A stretch of DNA of 38,598 nucleotides from an uncultured Clostridia bacterium (GCA_944393565.1 CALYAM010000003.1:70444-109041), one strand, 5' to 3'. Positions 25,837 to 35,859 are shown, counted from the first letter of the stretch. The notes: a model not told the origin generated them from the letters alone. Program-made: numbers and translations.

Positions 25837-26449
25837 AATACATAGATACTTCAACAATTTTAAATGTTGCACTTTTCATATCCTTTGCATTTTCTGATGA
25901 AACATATTGAAAAGCTTTAAATTTTTGTGATTGTCCAGCTGTTAAATTATTTGCGGATATATAATCTGTTGTAATTCTTGTTCCGTCTGATTTAATTGCT
26001 TCTATTTGTATTGAAAATGATTTTGTTTCTGATGTTTTATTTGTTACTGTAACAGGTAATTCATATTCGTCAATACCATATTCCCCAGTAGTTATTTTAA
26101 AATCGCCTAAGACTACATCACAACTATTTTTTAAGATTTCTTCTGTATTATCCCCTGTCATATCACTCATACTTGAATCAAATTCATTAAAAGCGTTATC
26201 AATAGAATCTGAAAGCGATTGTTGAGCAGTAACTACCAAGAAAACTGTTATTATACAGATAATTAAAGCTGAAATAGCCATACCTTTACTAGCTTTTTTT
26301 GCTAAAGATACAATAGAAAAAATTAAGCCTATAATAGCTAAAATAAAGGATAAATTATTAACTATTGGAATAAACGAAGTACAAATTCCTATTATTCCAA
26401 GTACTAATCCTGCTGTAGCAAAACCACTTTTCTTTTTTGAATCTTCCAT
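25835..26449 (-). CDS. Membrane protein with DUF4190-like N-terminus and an extracytoplasmic beta domain
   Basis: 204 residues. Two membrane segments (about 10-45 and 55-80, GFATAGLVLGIIG then AISALIICIITVFLVV) are joined by a short basic loop, as in DUF4190 proteins. An outside domain follows, similar to DUF4352/DUF5067 immunoglobulin-like folds (ELPVTVTNKTSE, FKAFQYVSSEN). ATG 26449 is chosen over 26491 because of an AAGGGAGAG ribosome site. It is a cargo gene of the element and could act in surface or immunity functions, which is not shown. Confidence 0.65.
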   Translation of the reverse strand: MEDSKKKSGFATAGLVLGIIGICTSFIPIVNNLSFILAIIGLIFSIVSLAKKASKGMAISALIICIITVFLVVTAQQSLSDSIDNAFNEFDSSMSDMTGDNTEEILKNSCDVVLGDFKITTGEYGIDEYELPVTVTNKTSETKSFSIQIEAIKSDGTRITTDYISANNLTAGQSQKFKAFQYVSSENAKDMKSATFKIVEVSMY

Positions 26450-26586
26450 AAAAACTCTCCCTTCTTCTATTATTTTGTAATAGTTTATCATAACTTGTAA
26501 TATTTTGCAATACTTTTGTTATGCAGATAATATAAAGATATTTGCATATACTATCATATATATGTTTGCATTGCAGGAGTGATAAA

Positions 26587-26763
26587 ATGAAAAAATTTAA
26601 AATACCTTCTATTCCACCAACAACTAATAAATGTATTAGATTTCCAAATAATATAATTGAAGAAGTAGAAGAAGCAATAAAAGGAAAAGACTGTACTTTT
26701 ACCGCCTTTGTAGTAGAAGCTGTTAAAGTAGCACTTGAAAACTTAAAAGAAGATGATTTATAA
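26587..26763 (+). CDS. Small ribbon-helix-helix protein
   Basis: 58 residues from ATG 26587 behind AGGAGTG; the longer frame from 26542 has no ribosome site. NKCIRFPNNIIEEVEEAIKG then FTAFVVEAVKVALENL is a ribbon-helix-helix DNA-binding fold. It may control the cargo gene or copy state of the element. Confidence 0.7.
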   Translation: MKKFKIPSIPPTTNKCIRFPNNIIEEVEEAIKGKDCTFTAFVVEAVKVALENLKEDDL

Positions 26764-27080
26764 ATTAGAAATCATTTTCTTTTTTTATAGGCTATGTTAT
26801 CTATTTTTTTATGAGCATTTTTGTGCATTATAAATAAACAATTAAAAATCTTTTGAAAAATATAAAGTTTCTTTTTTTGTTCGACTTTTTTCGACTTTTT
26901 TATGTACTTTTTTTTACGTTTTTTCGAATACTATTAAAAATTCGAGCTACGAAAAAGCTACGAAAGTTATAAAAACTTATAAAGATATAAGATATTAAAA
27001 AGGAAAATAAAACAAGTAAAATATTGAAATATAAAGGTTTATAATAATTCATAATATTTTATAAAAAGTGCTTAAATGCA
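26764..27080. other. Non-coding right end of the element with arm-type repeats
   Basis: No gene seen. It holds CTACGAAAAAGCTACGAAA (26947-26965), identical to 22044-22062 at the left end, and TTCGAC repeats near 26880-26900. These are probable integrase or excisionase binding sites inside attR. Confidence 0.6.
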
Positions 27081-27131
27081 CTCATAACCCAAAGGTCGCA
27101 AGTTCGAGTCTTGCTCCCGCAACCAATTATA
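27081..27131 (+). repeat. attR, partial copy of tRNA-fMet 3' half
   Basis: Same 51 bases as attL apart from a T in place of C in the acceptor arm. It lacks the 5' half of the tRNA, so it is not a functional tRNA gene. Confidence 0.9.
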
Positions 27132-27152
27132 CCAGCATTTTGCTGGTTTTTT
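27131..27152 (+). terminator. Original terminator of the initiator tRNA
   Basis: CCAGCA-TTT-TGCTGG and a T-run directly after attR, in the place where the undisturbed tRNA gene would have had its terminator. Confidence 0.75.
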
Positions 27153-27291
27153 ATTTTGTCAAAAATTAAATGGAGAATTAGAGACTAAAATTGTTGTTAA
27201 CAATTCTTTTACATTGCCTATTATAAATATCAGCAAATAATATAATTAGATTAATTGGAAATAGTATTTATTTTTTCTTTGTGTATATAGT

Positions 27292-27885
27292 TTAATCAAC
27301 GCATATGCTATCTTGTATTGCTTCGTATTTTGCTTCACCAATACCAGACACATTTTTTATTTCTTCTATGCTTGAAAACTCACCATTTTCGTTACGATAT
27401 TCTATTATTTTTAGTGCAGTTGATGGTCCTATGCCTGATAGTTCCTCTAATTCCGTTTGAGTTGCTGTATTTATGTTTATTTTCCCGTCTTCTTTGGCTT
27501 CATAGTCAAATTCTTCTCCTTCTTGCACAAGTATATATTCCTCGTCTATATTGCTTGGAATATAAAGTTTTTGTCCATCTTTTAATTCATATGCTAAATT
27601 TATATTGTTAATGTTTGCATCTGATGTAAGCCCTCCTGCTTTTTCTATTGCATCAGCAATTCTTGAACCTTTTGTTAATTTAACAATTCCCTCTTGTTCA
27701 ACACACCCAGCAATATGAATAATAATTTCCTGTTCCTCTACATTTTCTTCTGATATTGTGTTTTCAGAAGAAATTATTATTTCTGTTTCGTCTTCCCTTT
27801 GCATAAAATAATAGAGAATAGTAATAATCATAATTACAAACATTCCAATAAAAACTATTTTTTGTTTCTTACTCAAATTTTCCAC
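27292..27885 (-). CDS. comEA: ComEA, competence DNA-binding protein
   Basis: 197 residues: an N-terminal membrane anchor (about 10-27), a SLBB domain (about 48-118: HIAGCVEQEGIVKL, GSRIADAIEKAGGL) and a C-terminal double helix-hairpin-helix (NINTATQTELEELSGIG, KNVSGIGEAKYEAI). This is the surface DNA receptor of transformation. Together with dprA, comM and yraN in the same window it shows that the DNA-uptake pathway is kept. It has no in-frame CGG. Confidence 0.93.
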   Translation of the reverse strand: MENLSKKQKIVFIGMFVIMIITILYYFMQREDETEIIISSENTISEENVEEQEIIIHIAGCVEQEGIVKLTKGSRIADAIEKAGGLTSDANINNINLAYELKDGQKLYIPSNIDEEYILVQEGEEFDYEAKEDGKININTATQTELEELSGIGPSTALKIIEYRNENGEFSSIEEIKNVSGIGEAKYEAIQDSICVD

Positions 27886-27964
27886 TTTTTATCATCCTTT
27901 CTAAAAAAATATTGAAATTATATTGTTTTTTATATATAGTATATTTAAGTTAAAGGAGTTTTTT

Positions 27965-29215
27965 ATGAAGCACATAAAATGTATTTTTGTTTTTATTTTT
28001 ATAGCATTGCTTTCAAATATTTCATATGCATCAGATATTTCCAGCAGCATAGAATCTCCATCTGCGATTTTAATTCATGCTGATACTGGAGCTATATTAT
28101 TTGAAAAGAATTCAAAGCAAAGAATGTACCCTGCAAGTACAACAAAAATAATGACTGCCATTTTAGTGTTGGAATCTGGACATTCTTTAAACGAATATGT
28201 AACTGTAAGTGAAAGCGCTATAAATAATATCCCTGAAGGTTATTCAACTGCTTATTTAAAAGCTGGTGAAAAATTTACTTTAGAGCAATTGTTAAATGTT
28301 TTACTTCTTCCTTCTGCTAATGATGCTGCAAACGTTTTAGCTGAATACATAAGCGGTTCTATTCCAGCGTTTGCAGATAAAATGAATAAAAAAGCTGCTG
28401 AACTTGGTTGTATTGACACTCATTTTGTAAATCCAAGTGGTATTCACTCAGAAGATCATTATTCTACCGCTTTTGATTTAAGCTTAATTGGGCGCTATGC
28501 TATGGAAAATAATTTATTTAGGAGTTTTGTGAATAAAACATCATGTATGCTACCTGCAACTAGCATCCATCCATATAATAATCGTATTTTTAATAATTCT
28601 AATAGGTTATTGTACAGTGATGATATTTACTACTATCCATACGCTATTGGAATAAAAACAGGGTTTACTACTCCTGCTGGAGATTGCTTGGTTTCTGCTT
28701 CATCGAAAAATGGTCTTTCTTTTATTGCCGTTATTTTAGGAGGAAAAGAAGATGAAAATAACAAGAGTCAAAGATATTCTGACACAATAGCTCTTTTTAA
28801 TTTTGGATATGAAAATTATGTATTACATGATTTTAATCACAGCGGTGATGTGATATGTGAAATTCAAGTTGAAAATGCATCATCTGATACAAAAAATTTA
28901 AGACTTCAATGTGATAAAAGTATTTCAGCTCTTATTAATATTGATGAAATTAATTTAACTTCTCCAGAAATTTTTTTAGATGAAAATATTCATGCTCCAA
29001 TATATAAAGACGATATCCTTGGTAAAATAAAGTATACTATTTTGGGAATTAAATATGAAGCAAATTTAGTTGCTTCATATGATGTAAAAGTTTCACCGTT
29101 CTTTATATATGTTTTAAAAATCTTTCTTATTGTTTTGCTAGTTGTATTAATTCTCTTAATTATTTTTAGAAATAAAAAAAATGATTCGTTAAAAATTGAT
29201 AATATTTGTTTATAA
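27965..29215 (+). CDS. D-alanyl-D-alanine carboxypeptidase (PBP5/DacF type)
   Basis: 416 residues from ATG 27965, behind AAAGGAG; the longer frame from 27923 has no ribosome site. A signal peptide (about 1-21) is followed by the S11 peptidase domain with the three active-site motifs STTK (SxxK), SAN (SxN) and KTGFT. Then come a beta-rich C-terminal domain and a terminal membrane anchor (VLKIFLIVLLVVLILLIIF). It trims pentapeptide stems of peptidoglycan. Divergent from comEA. Confidence 0.95.
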   Translation: MKHIKCIFVFIFIALLSNISYASDISSSIESPSAILIHADTGAILFEKNSKQRMYPASTTKIMTAILVLESGHSLNEYVTVSESAINNIPEGYSTAYLKAGEKFTLEQLLNVLLLPSANDAANVLAEYISGSIPAFADKMNKKAAELGCIDTHFVNPSGIHSEDHYSTAFDLSLIGRYAMENNLFRSFVNKTSCMLPATSIHPYNNRIFNNSNRLLYSDDIYYYPYAIGIKTGFTTPAGDCLVSASSKNGLSFIAVILGGKEDENNKSQRYSDTIALFNFGYENYVLHDFNHSGDVICEIQVENASSDTKNLRLQCDKSISALINIDEINLTSPEIFLDENIHAPIYKDDILGKIKYTILGIKYEANLVASYDVKVSPFFIYVLKIFLIVLLVVLILLIIFRNKKNDSLKIDNICL

Positions 29216-29220
29216 AATTC

Positions 29221-29269
29221 AAAAAAATAGGAGGTAATTAGTATGTTTCTTTTACCCCCTATTTTTTTA
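29221..29269. terminator. Bidirectional terminator between dac and LCP genes
   Basis: AAAAAATAGG-GGTAA pairs with TTACCCCCTATTTTTT across about 15 bases, with T-runs on both strands. Confidence 0.75.
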
Positions 29270-30319
29270 TTCTTCTATTATGTTATTTGTCTCTTTTACA
29301 TTATTTGCATTTTCTTCATCTTCTTGCAAAGTTGGATTTAGGAAAATTCTGTTTACTAATTCTTCCGTTTTTTGTGTGTTATGGAAAAACATGTAAGTTC
29401 CTGTTGTTTCTACATATTGGTCACTTCCTGGTAGCGTTTCTGTTTGTAAATTTTCTGTTGAAAAGTTAACAGCATATGGTAGATAGTCTTTAATTACATC
29501 TAGTGGCATGTTTGTTTTTATATTGCGATATGCTATATCTATAAAACCACCTATTTTTAAAATGTTCTCTGGCTTTAATGTTTGCTGTAATGTTGCTGAT
29601 ATAAATTCTCTTTGTGTTCTCATTCTACCATAGTCTTCTATTCCGTATTCTGGTGGGTAGGTTGTCCAGTTTAGTCTTTCATCATTATGTCTAAACCTTA
29701 CAACTTGCTCTGCTTGATCTCCATTTAATAGCTGATATCCTTCTTGTAAGTCAATATCTAAGTTTTGGGATGTATCTCTATACAGCATTCTCATTGGTAC
29801 GTCAAAGTACACACCACCTATTTCGTCTACAATTTCCTTCAATACATTTGTATTTACCCAAACATAATATTCAATATCAAGCCCTGTAATTTTGTTTACA
29901 GCCTCTACTGCATTTTCAGGATCTTCTCCCCCTCTATATGCATTATTAATTTTGTAATATGCTGATGCTCGACTTCTATCTGTTCCTGTGTATGTATCTC
30001 TTGGAATAGATAACATTGCTGCTGTTTGTGTTTTAGGATCATATTTGCATGCTACAATCGTATCTGTTAGCCTAGAGTCTCCACTAACACTTTCTCCTAA
30101 TATCAAAAAGTATAATGGTTCCAAATCCTTTAGCGTCTCTGCATCATGCCCTACTAATGTTGCAATCATTCCTTGCATTCCGCCACCATTTTTATTTATT
30201 TTATAAACAAAATAAATTGATGCAGCTGCAATAATTATTAATATCACAAGCAGTATCTTTAGCCAAGTCCTTTTTTTCTTACCTGTTTGTTTTTCCCTTG
30301 CTATGTTTTTTTTCTCCAA
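29267..30319 (-). CDS. LytR-CpsA-Psr (LCP) family cell-wall ligase
   Basis: 350 residues. A short basic cytoplasmic start and one membrane anchor (LKILLVILIIIAAASIYFVY) are followed by the LCP domain: LGESVSGDSRLTDTI, SIPRDTY, YKINNAYRGG and VVRFRHNDERL carry the Arg/Asp residues that hold pyrophosphate and Mg. LCP enzymes attach teichoic-acid-like or capsule polymers to peptidoglycan. The TTG at 30319 is preferred because AGGAG lies 9 bases before it; the TTG at 30328 would abut the ribosome site. Confidence 0.9.
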   Translation of the reverse strand: MEKKNIAREKQTGKKKRTWLKILLVILIIIAAASIYFVYKINKNGGGMQGMIATLVGHDAETLKDLEPLYFLILGESVSGDSRLTDTIVACKYDPKTQTAAMLSIPRDTYTGTDRSRASAYYKINNAYRGGEDPENAVEAVNKITGLDIEYYVWVNTNVLKEIVDEIGGVYFDVPMRMLYRDTSQNLDIDLQEGYQLLNGDQAEQVVRFRHNDERLNWTTYPPEYGIEDYGRMRTQREFISATLQQTLKPENILKIGGFIDIAYRNIKTNMPLDVIKDYLPYAVNFSTENLQTETLPGSDQYVETTGTYMFFHNTQKTEELVNRIFLNPTLQEDEENANNVKETNNIIEE

Positions 30320-30389
30320 TTTTATCAACTCCTATTAATACATGTAATTTAGTATAACACATTCATTTATTATTGGCAACTAGTATGTT

Positions 30390-31046
30390 CTAAAAAAGAA
30401 TTTTTAACAGTATATTATTATTATACATCATACTTCCTATATAAGATGCTTGTATTGCTTCTTGAAGATTTGTATTATTTATTATTGGTGCAATAAGAGA
30501 AATTATTGTAAAAATCAGGTATATTATAAATAATCCTTTTAATACTCCATATATTAGTCCACCAATTTCATTAAATTGCTTTAATACTGGTATTTTTGCA
30601 ACTGCTTCTATTAAAAATTTCAAGAAAAATAGTAATATTTTAGCTATTATAAATATTCCTATAAACGCCAATCCATTAATTATTGTTCCTGTTAGATTTG
30701 TTGCTACTACCTTTGCTACTTCATTTTGTGCGTTTGCAGTTGCAGTTTTTATCTGTTCTGTTATGTATTGGCTAATAACCTCTGGCATATTTTCATTTTT
30801 ATATTCTTCTGGATTTTCACTATTATTTGATTCTAATGCTTTTTGAATTGTCATGTGTAAATTGTCATCTATTTCTGTATTTGCAATTATATAATTTGTA
30901 ACTGGTTTGCTAAGTGCAAATGCCAAAATTATTGCGATAATAAATGATGCTATTTTAAATATAACTCCAATAAGTCCTTTTTTATAGCCCATTATTATTG
31001 AAAGTAGCATTACTGCTATAATAACAATATCCACGAAAATACTCAT
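30390..31046 (-). CDS. CvpA family membrane protein
   Basis: 218 residues with four membrane segments (about 5-22, 28-47, 107-130, 150-185). The start FVDIVIIAVMLLSIIMGYKKG is the CvpA signature, DxxxxxxxxxxxxxxGyxkG. The exact role of the family in Firmicutes is unclear. It lies 21 bases after the DUF5711-like gene and on its strand, so they are probably one transcript. Confidence 0.85.
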   Translation of the reverse strand: MSIFVDIVIIAVMLLSIIMGYKKGLIGVIFKIASFIIAIILAFALSKPVTNYIIANTEIDDNLHMTIQKALESNNSENPEEYKNENMPEVISQYITEQIKTATANAQNEVAKVVATNLTGTIINGLAFIGIFIIAKILLFFLKFLIEAVAKIPVLKQFNEIGGLIYGVLKGLFIIYLIFTIISLIAPIINNTNLQEAIQASYIGSMMYNNNILLKILF

Positions 31047-31067
31047 TATTTTATTTTCCTTTCTATC

Positions 31068-32240
31068 TTATAAATTAACTAATTCTATTTTGTCTTTGTA
31101 AACAATTCCTGCCATATTTTCACAAATCACCACATCCTTTATATCCTTTGTTGATGTGTATTTCTTTATAAGCCATCCATTGGTGTGTATGAAATGTACC
31201 TCTGTTCCTAAGTTAAGTGCAATTATATTTTTGTATGTTTTAATTTCTTTTGGTAATATGCTAGTATTGTATAAATTTATTCTTCCACTTGATACCTGTT
31301 TAATTTCGACATTTGCTTCTGAGCTAAATAATCCTGTTGATCTTTTTTTGATTTCTACCATATAACCATTTAAATTAATATCTGCAAATATTGTATCATT
31401 ATCAAATTTTATTTCCTCTGTTATAGTTTCACCTACTTTCTTTATAATACCATTATCAAACATGCAAATTAGTGTATTGTTCTCTTGATAATTTATATTA
31501 AGAATTATATTTTTGGCTTCTGCTTTATATGTATATATAACAGCATTTTGTGGCTCTGTTTGTGCTTTTTCAATTGATATTACTTTTACACTTGATTGTA
31601 TTAGGCTTCCTGAATAATTTATTTCTGCTATCGCTAGTTCTTTGTTGTCGTTTGATATTGCAGTATCAGCAGCATATGTCGATGATAAATAAGCAGTTGT
31701 TATTTCTTTGCCATCTATATCAAACATTTTTACAATAGTTTTATGGCTTACTGATACATAACCATTATGATTAACATTAATATTGTATATGTCATTTTCA
31801 AGTTCCTTTTGCCATATTATGTTTTCTCCAGAAATTAAATATAATTTTTTTCCGCCTTTTTCTGCTATACATAAATATTTTCCGCTTGTATCAAAAAGTG
31901 GAGTTGTAATTTCAATGTCTATTTCAAATTCTTTTTTTCCATTACTATTATAATTTTCTAATTTGTTTTTGCTTAAAACAACTATATTTCTAGCATAGCC
32001 GTATATATATTTGTCATACTCCATATCTCCTTCGATAATAGCTCCTGTGTTTTCTGTTATTTCTTTTCTGAAAATATTTATATCAATCCAAGCTCTGAAG
32101 TCAGCATTTGCAACATATATACTAAAAATAGTCAAAGTAACTATAATAACTCCCAATATCATAATGCACTTTATTAGCTTTTTTTTATTTAAAGTTCGAC
32201 TTTCTTTTTTTCTATAATCATCTAAAACATAATATTTCAT
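31068..32240 (-). CDS. DUF5711-like membrane-anchored beta-propeller protein
   Basis: 390 residues. ATG 32240 follows AAGGAGAC; the frame extends to 32291 without a ribosome site. A cytoplasmic basic stretch and one anchor (CIMILGVIIVTLTIFSIYV) precede an outside domain of repeated strands (LFDTSGKYLCIAEKGGKKLYL, AISNDNKELAIAEINYSG) that reads as a WD40/PQQ-like propeller. DUF5711 is named from memory and fits size and layout. Function unknown; the link to CvpA is positional. Confidence 0.7.
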   Translation of the reverse strand: MKYYVLDDYRKKESRTLNKKKLIKCIMILGVIIVTLTIFSIYVANADFRAWIDINIFRKEITENTGAIIEGDMEYDKYIYGYARNIVVLSKNKLENYNSNGKKEFEIDIEITTPLFDTSGKYLCIAEKGGKKLYLISGENIIWQKELENDIYNINVNHNGYVSVSHKTIVKMFDIDGKEITTAYLSSTYAADTAISNDNKELAIAEINYSGSLIQSSVKVISIEKAQTEPQNAVIYTYKAEAKNIILNINYQENNTLICMFDNGIIKKVGETITEEIKFDNDTIFADINLNGYMVEIKKRSTGLFSSEANVEIKQVSSGRINLYNTSILPKEIKTYKNIIALNLGTEVHFIHTNGWLIKKYTSTKDIKDVVICENMAGIVYKDKIELVNL

Positions 32241-32389
32241 AGTTTGTCTCCTTGATGTTAAAAGTTTATCAATAAATATTTGTTTTTTCAAGCTATATCC
32301 AAATTATTTCTGTATTAATATTATCATATCTTATTTTTTATAGAATATATCTATATAAAAATTAGATTTTCTTTATGAAAGGCTAACCT

Positions 32390-32998
32390 ATGGAAGCAAT
32401 ATATTGTTTTGCAATTTCATTTGTTTTAATATTTCTATCAGAACTCGGTGACAAAACACAAATTTTGGTTTTATCCTTTTCATCTAAATTAAAATCGTCA
32501 ACACTTTTATTTGGAGTAGCACTTGGTTCTTTTTTTAGCCATGGAATTGCAATTTTGTTCGGAAGCACTTTGGGTTACTTATCTAGCGCAAAAATACATT
32601 ATTACTTAGAAATAGTAACATATTTTTCATTTATCCTAATTGGCATTTTTTCATTGTTGCAAAGGAAAAATCATATTCAAAATGTTGAGAAATCAAGTAT
32701 TATTAATATAGCCAAACTAAAATTAAACTATATTTTTATTATTGCAATTAGCATTGCAATAGGTGAAATTGGTGATAAGACTTTTCTTGCTTCTGTTGGT
32801 CTTGGTATTAAATATCCATTTGCAAAATTGTTCTTGATTTTAGGTGCAATTTTTGGGATGTGCATGAGCAATTTAATCGCAATAGCTTTTGGCAAATTAT
32901 TGTCAAAGAAAATCCCTTCTAATTTCTTAGAAAAAAGTTCCAGCGTTTTGTTTTTATTGTTTGGTGTTTTAGGGCTTATACGTTTTTTACTAATGTAA
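32390..32998 (+). CDS. GDT1/TMEM165 family (UPF0016) divalent cation exporter
   Basis: 202 residues with six membrane segments in two homologous halves. Both halves carry the family motif E-x-G-D-K-(T/S): SELGDKTQ near residue 21 and GEIGDKTF near 129. Bacterial members export Mn2+ (MneA/Mnx). The region upstream shows no yybP-ykoY-like manganese riboswitch. GAAAGG precedes the ATG. No in-frame CGG. Confidence 0.9.
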   Translation: MEAIYCFAISFVLIFLSELGDKTQILVLSFSSKLKSSTLLFGVALGSFFSHGIAILFGSTLGYLSSAKIHYYLEIVTYFSFILIGIFSLLQRKNHIQNVEKSSIINIAKLKLNYIFIIAISIAIGEIGDKTFLASVGLGIKYPFAKLFLILGAIFGMCMSNLIAIAFGKLLSKKIPSNFLEKSSSVLFLLFGVLGLIRFLLM

Positions 32999-33127
32999 TT
33001 AATAAAGCCTTTTCTCGTAGCTCATACACAAATGCATGCCAATTGTTCCCATTATATGGCTTAATTTCGCCTAAACTGTTGTATAAGCTAATTGTAAAAT
33101 GCACTGCCATGTCGAGTTTTCTATACG

Positions 33128-33160
33128 CAAAAAAAGCAATATTACTTTTGCAATATTGCT
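33128..33160 (-). terminator. Terminator of the CmpB-like gene
   Basis: AGCAATATT and AATATTGCT (33135-33143, 33152-33160) form a hairpin, and the minus strand runs into TTTTTTT below 33135. Confidence 0.75.
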
Positions 33161-33167
33161 TCTTATA

Positions 33168-33923
33168 TTATAATTTTCCTGCCTCTTTTAATATGTCTGA
33201 AACAAACAAATCATTTCCGCTTTCATCCCTAACTCTAAGTTTTGGAAATGTTTCATACATTCTCACATTTGTAAAATAATTTTCTTCGATATCTGTTAGA
33301 ATATTATCCGCTTTCTCCGCAGGTTCTCTATTATAATAAATATCCAATGCACGATTTTTGTACACGGCTGTTGCCCAAACCGTAATAATAGCATCTACCA
33401 CTAAAAAAATTGTTAATATAATTCCAGCAATTTTCCCAACCCTTTTAGGTATGATTTTTATTGCTTTGGCGGTTGATGGTTTTATTATTTTCATCAAAAT
33501 TAATGATAAAATTGCCCAATATATTGTGTATGTAATACATATTCTACCATTTAAGTTAAATGGAAACTGACTATAATCCCAGAATCTTGAACCATACAAT
33601 GCCTCAAGTAAAAAACTTATCACATATTCTATGATGCCACCTATTAGCCCTCCATATACAAATATTTTAAAATCATTATCTTTATATTTTTCTAGAAATA
33701 GAATCAGGGCAACACCACCTACTCCATATATAGGACAAAACGGACCCCAAAGAAGTCCTTTTCTACTTTCTATAATTCCATTTCTTACATAACAAAATAT
33801 TGTTTCTATTATTAATCCTAATATACTAAATATTACAAAGTACCAAAATGCTTCGTAAACAGTTACTTTTTTTCCCGCTTCAGTTTTTTCAATTGATTTG
33901 TTTTTTAAATTATAGTTTTCCAC
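33168..33923 (-). CDS. CmpB-like multi-spanning membrane protein (PF06541 type)
   Basis: 251 residues with five membrane segments. FSILGLIIETIFCYVRNG, GLLWGPFCPIYGVGG and LLEALYGSRFWDYSQ are the marks of the family called putative ABC transporter type IV (CmpB), common in gut Clostridia. No ATPase neighbours it, so a transport role is unproved. Starts at GTG 33923, 8 bases after GAGGAG. No in-frame CGG. Confidence 0.82.
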   Translation of the reverse strand: MENYNLKNKSIEKTEAGKKVTVYEAFWYFVIFSILGLIIETIFCYVRNGIIESRKGLLWGPFCPIYGVGGVALILFLEKYKDNDFKIFVYGGLIGGIIEYVISFLLEALYGSRFWDYSQFPFNLNGRICITYTIYWAILSLILMKIIKPSTAKAIKIIPKRVGKIAGIILTIFLVVDAIITVWATAVYKNRALDIYYNREPAEKADNILTDIEENYFTNVRMYETFPKLRVRDESGNDLFVSDILKEAGKL

Positions 33924-33961
33924 ATTTTATCTCCTCTTAAAATAAATTTTTATAAAACAGG

Positions 33962-33990
33962 TTGACATTTTAAAATTTTAGTGATAATAT
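33962..33990 (+). promoter_or_regulatory. Promoter of tRNA-Arg(UCU)
   Basis: TTGACA (33962-33967), 17-base spacer, TAATAT (33985-33990), 11 bases before the tRNA. Confidence 0.85.
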
Positions 33991-34001
33991 AATTGTATTA
34001 T

Positions 34002-34078
<77 letters not shown>

Positions 34079-34080
34079 AG

Positions 34081-34107
34081 GCGCTTTGTTTTCAAAGCGT
34101 TTTTTTG
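34081..34107 (+). terminator. Terminator of tRNA-Arg(UCU)
   Basis: GCGCTTTG and CAAAGCG pair, followed by a run of seven T. The following 230 bases, to the next gene, hold no other clear feature. Confidence 0.85.
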
Positions 34108-34336
34108 TTGTGTGGTTTTTCTGTGTGACGAAAAAATGATATCACGCAAAAAGTTGCATAGAAGTTTTCTCCTTCTGCATATATTTAGATATAATTTAAA
34201 AAAGTAGAGAACAATTATGGTGAAATGAGCCTTGTCCTATTTTTTTATTATAGCATGTTTACAATTTTGTTGCAAATTTTATATTTACTTTGTAATTATT
34301 GCCTGTTTTTGTGTAATAATATATTTAGGTGATATT

Positions 34337-35837
34337 ATGAATTCATTATGGCAAGATACTTCTTTTACTCCTCATTTTCCTACTCTATGTGAAAATAAAA
34401 AAGCTGACGTTTGCATTATAGGTGCTGGAATTACAGGAATTAATTTAGCATATCTATTAAATGCTAATCATCTTAACGTTATTTTATTGGAAAAAGATTC
34501 TATTTGCAATCGGAGTAACCGCCAATACGACTGGCAAATTAACAAGTCAACATGGTTTATTTTATTCTTATTTAATAAAAAACTTTGGCAAGAATACTGC
34601 TATTTCTTATCTACGTTCTAATGAAAATGCAATTTATGCTATTAAGGATATTATAGATAAAGAACACATAAATTGTGATTTTGAATGGCAAGATTCTTTT
34701 GTTTATACAAATTCTAAGGAAAAACTACAAGAAATTAAATTAGAAGTTGAAGCTTTAAATTCAATTGGTTTTAATGCGTTTTTTTCAGATTCTGTTCATT
34801 TACCATTTCTCACATTAGGTAGCATATGTTTTCCGAAGCAAGCCCAGTTTCATCCATATAAATATTGTATTAGTCTTGCAAATTTACTTTCTTCTTCTAT
34901 TTATGAGAATTCAAAAGTTATAGGAGTAAATAAAAGTAAAGGTGGTTATAATGTTATTTGTGAAAATGGAAAATTTGTTAATTGTAATTATGTAGTTATA
35001 GCATCTCACTATCCTATTATTAATTTCCCTGGGTTTTATTTTTTGAAAATGTATCAAGACAAGTCTTATTTAATTGCAATTGATACTAAAGAAAATTTAT
35101 TTCCTGGAATGTATATTTCGGCAGAAGAGCCTATTACTTCTTTTCGTAGTGCAATATTTCAAGATAAAAGGCTCCTTTTATTGGGAGGCTCTGGACATAA
35201 AACTGGTGACACAAATTTCGATATTACATCATGTTTTGCAAATCTTGAAAATTATGCAAAAAAACTATATCCAAATTGCGAAATAGTATATAGATGGTCA
35301 ACAGAAGATTGTGTAACTTTAGATAAGATTCCATATATTGGTGAATTTTCTAGTCTTTTGCCAAATATATTTGTAGCAACTGGTTTTAAAAAGTGGGGAA
35401 TGACTTCATCTTTTGTTGCAGCTAAAATAATTTGTGACAAAATTTTATGTAAGCAAAATACTGATGCTTTTGTCTATAAAGCTACTCGATTTTCTCCTAT
35501 TAAAAATAGTTGTGAAACATTTAATATGTTAAAACAAACCGGTTTTTCTTTGGTTGTAAACAAAATAAAACATCCCATTCTTTCTTTTGATAATTTACGA
35601 GTTGGTGAAGGTGGCATAGTTTCTTATAATGGTCGTAAAGTTGGAATTTACAGGAAATCTGAAAATGAGACAATCGCAGTAAAGCCGTATTGCACACACC
35701 TAGGATGCGAGCTTTCCTGGAATTCTTTAGAAAAAACTTGGGATTGTCCATGTCATGGTTCAAGATACGATTATACTGGGAAGCTTTTAACAGAACCTAG
35801 TAAAAAAAATTTAGAGTCTGTTAATCTAGAGTTATAA
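34337..35837 (+). CDS. FAD-dependent oxidoreductase with C-terminal Rieske domain, read through a +1 shift at CGG
   Basis: Starts at ATG 34337 behind AGGTGAT. Residues 24-55 form the FAD dinucleotide motif (CIIGAGITGINLA). Codon 59 is CGG (34511-34513); the zero frame stops at 34621. Skipping C gives ICNGVTANTTGKLTSQHG, the family string where the glycine after the FAD strand is conserved. The DAO-type domain continues to about residue 400. A Rieske [2Fe-2S] domain follows, with CTH near 452 and CPCHG near 470 as the two Cys and two His ligands. Total 499 residues. Glycine-oxidase-like with an iron-sulphur electron exit; substrate unknown. The transcript stands alone, ahead of the SOS-controlled polymerase. 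Confidence 0.88.
34511..34514 (+). other. +1 recoding site CGGA in the FAD/Rieske gene
   Basis: AAT, CGGA, GTA. Skipping C gives Asn-Gly-Val-Thr, and the downstream frame runs on unbroken for 440 codons to the end of the Rieske domain. Confidence 0.9.
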
Positions 35838-35859
35838 AGAAAGTAGAAAAATTATTTTG

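Noticed and set aside
32241..32389. Manganese riboswitch (yybP-ykoY) upstream of the GDT1-type exporter
   Set aside because: The leader is short and AT-rich, and I see neither the conserved loops nor a terminator stem.
32976..33110. 44-codon minus-strand ORF beginning MAVHFTISLYNS
   Set aside because: It overlaps the end of the GDT1-type gene, has no ribosome site and matches no family I know. It may be a relic.
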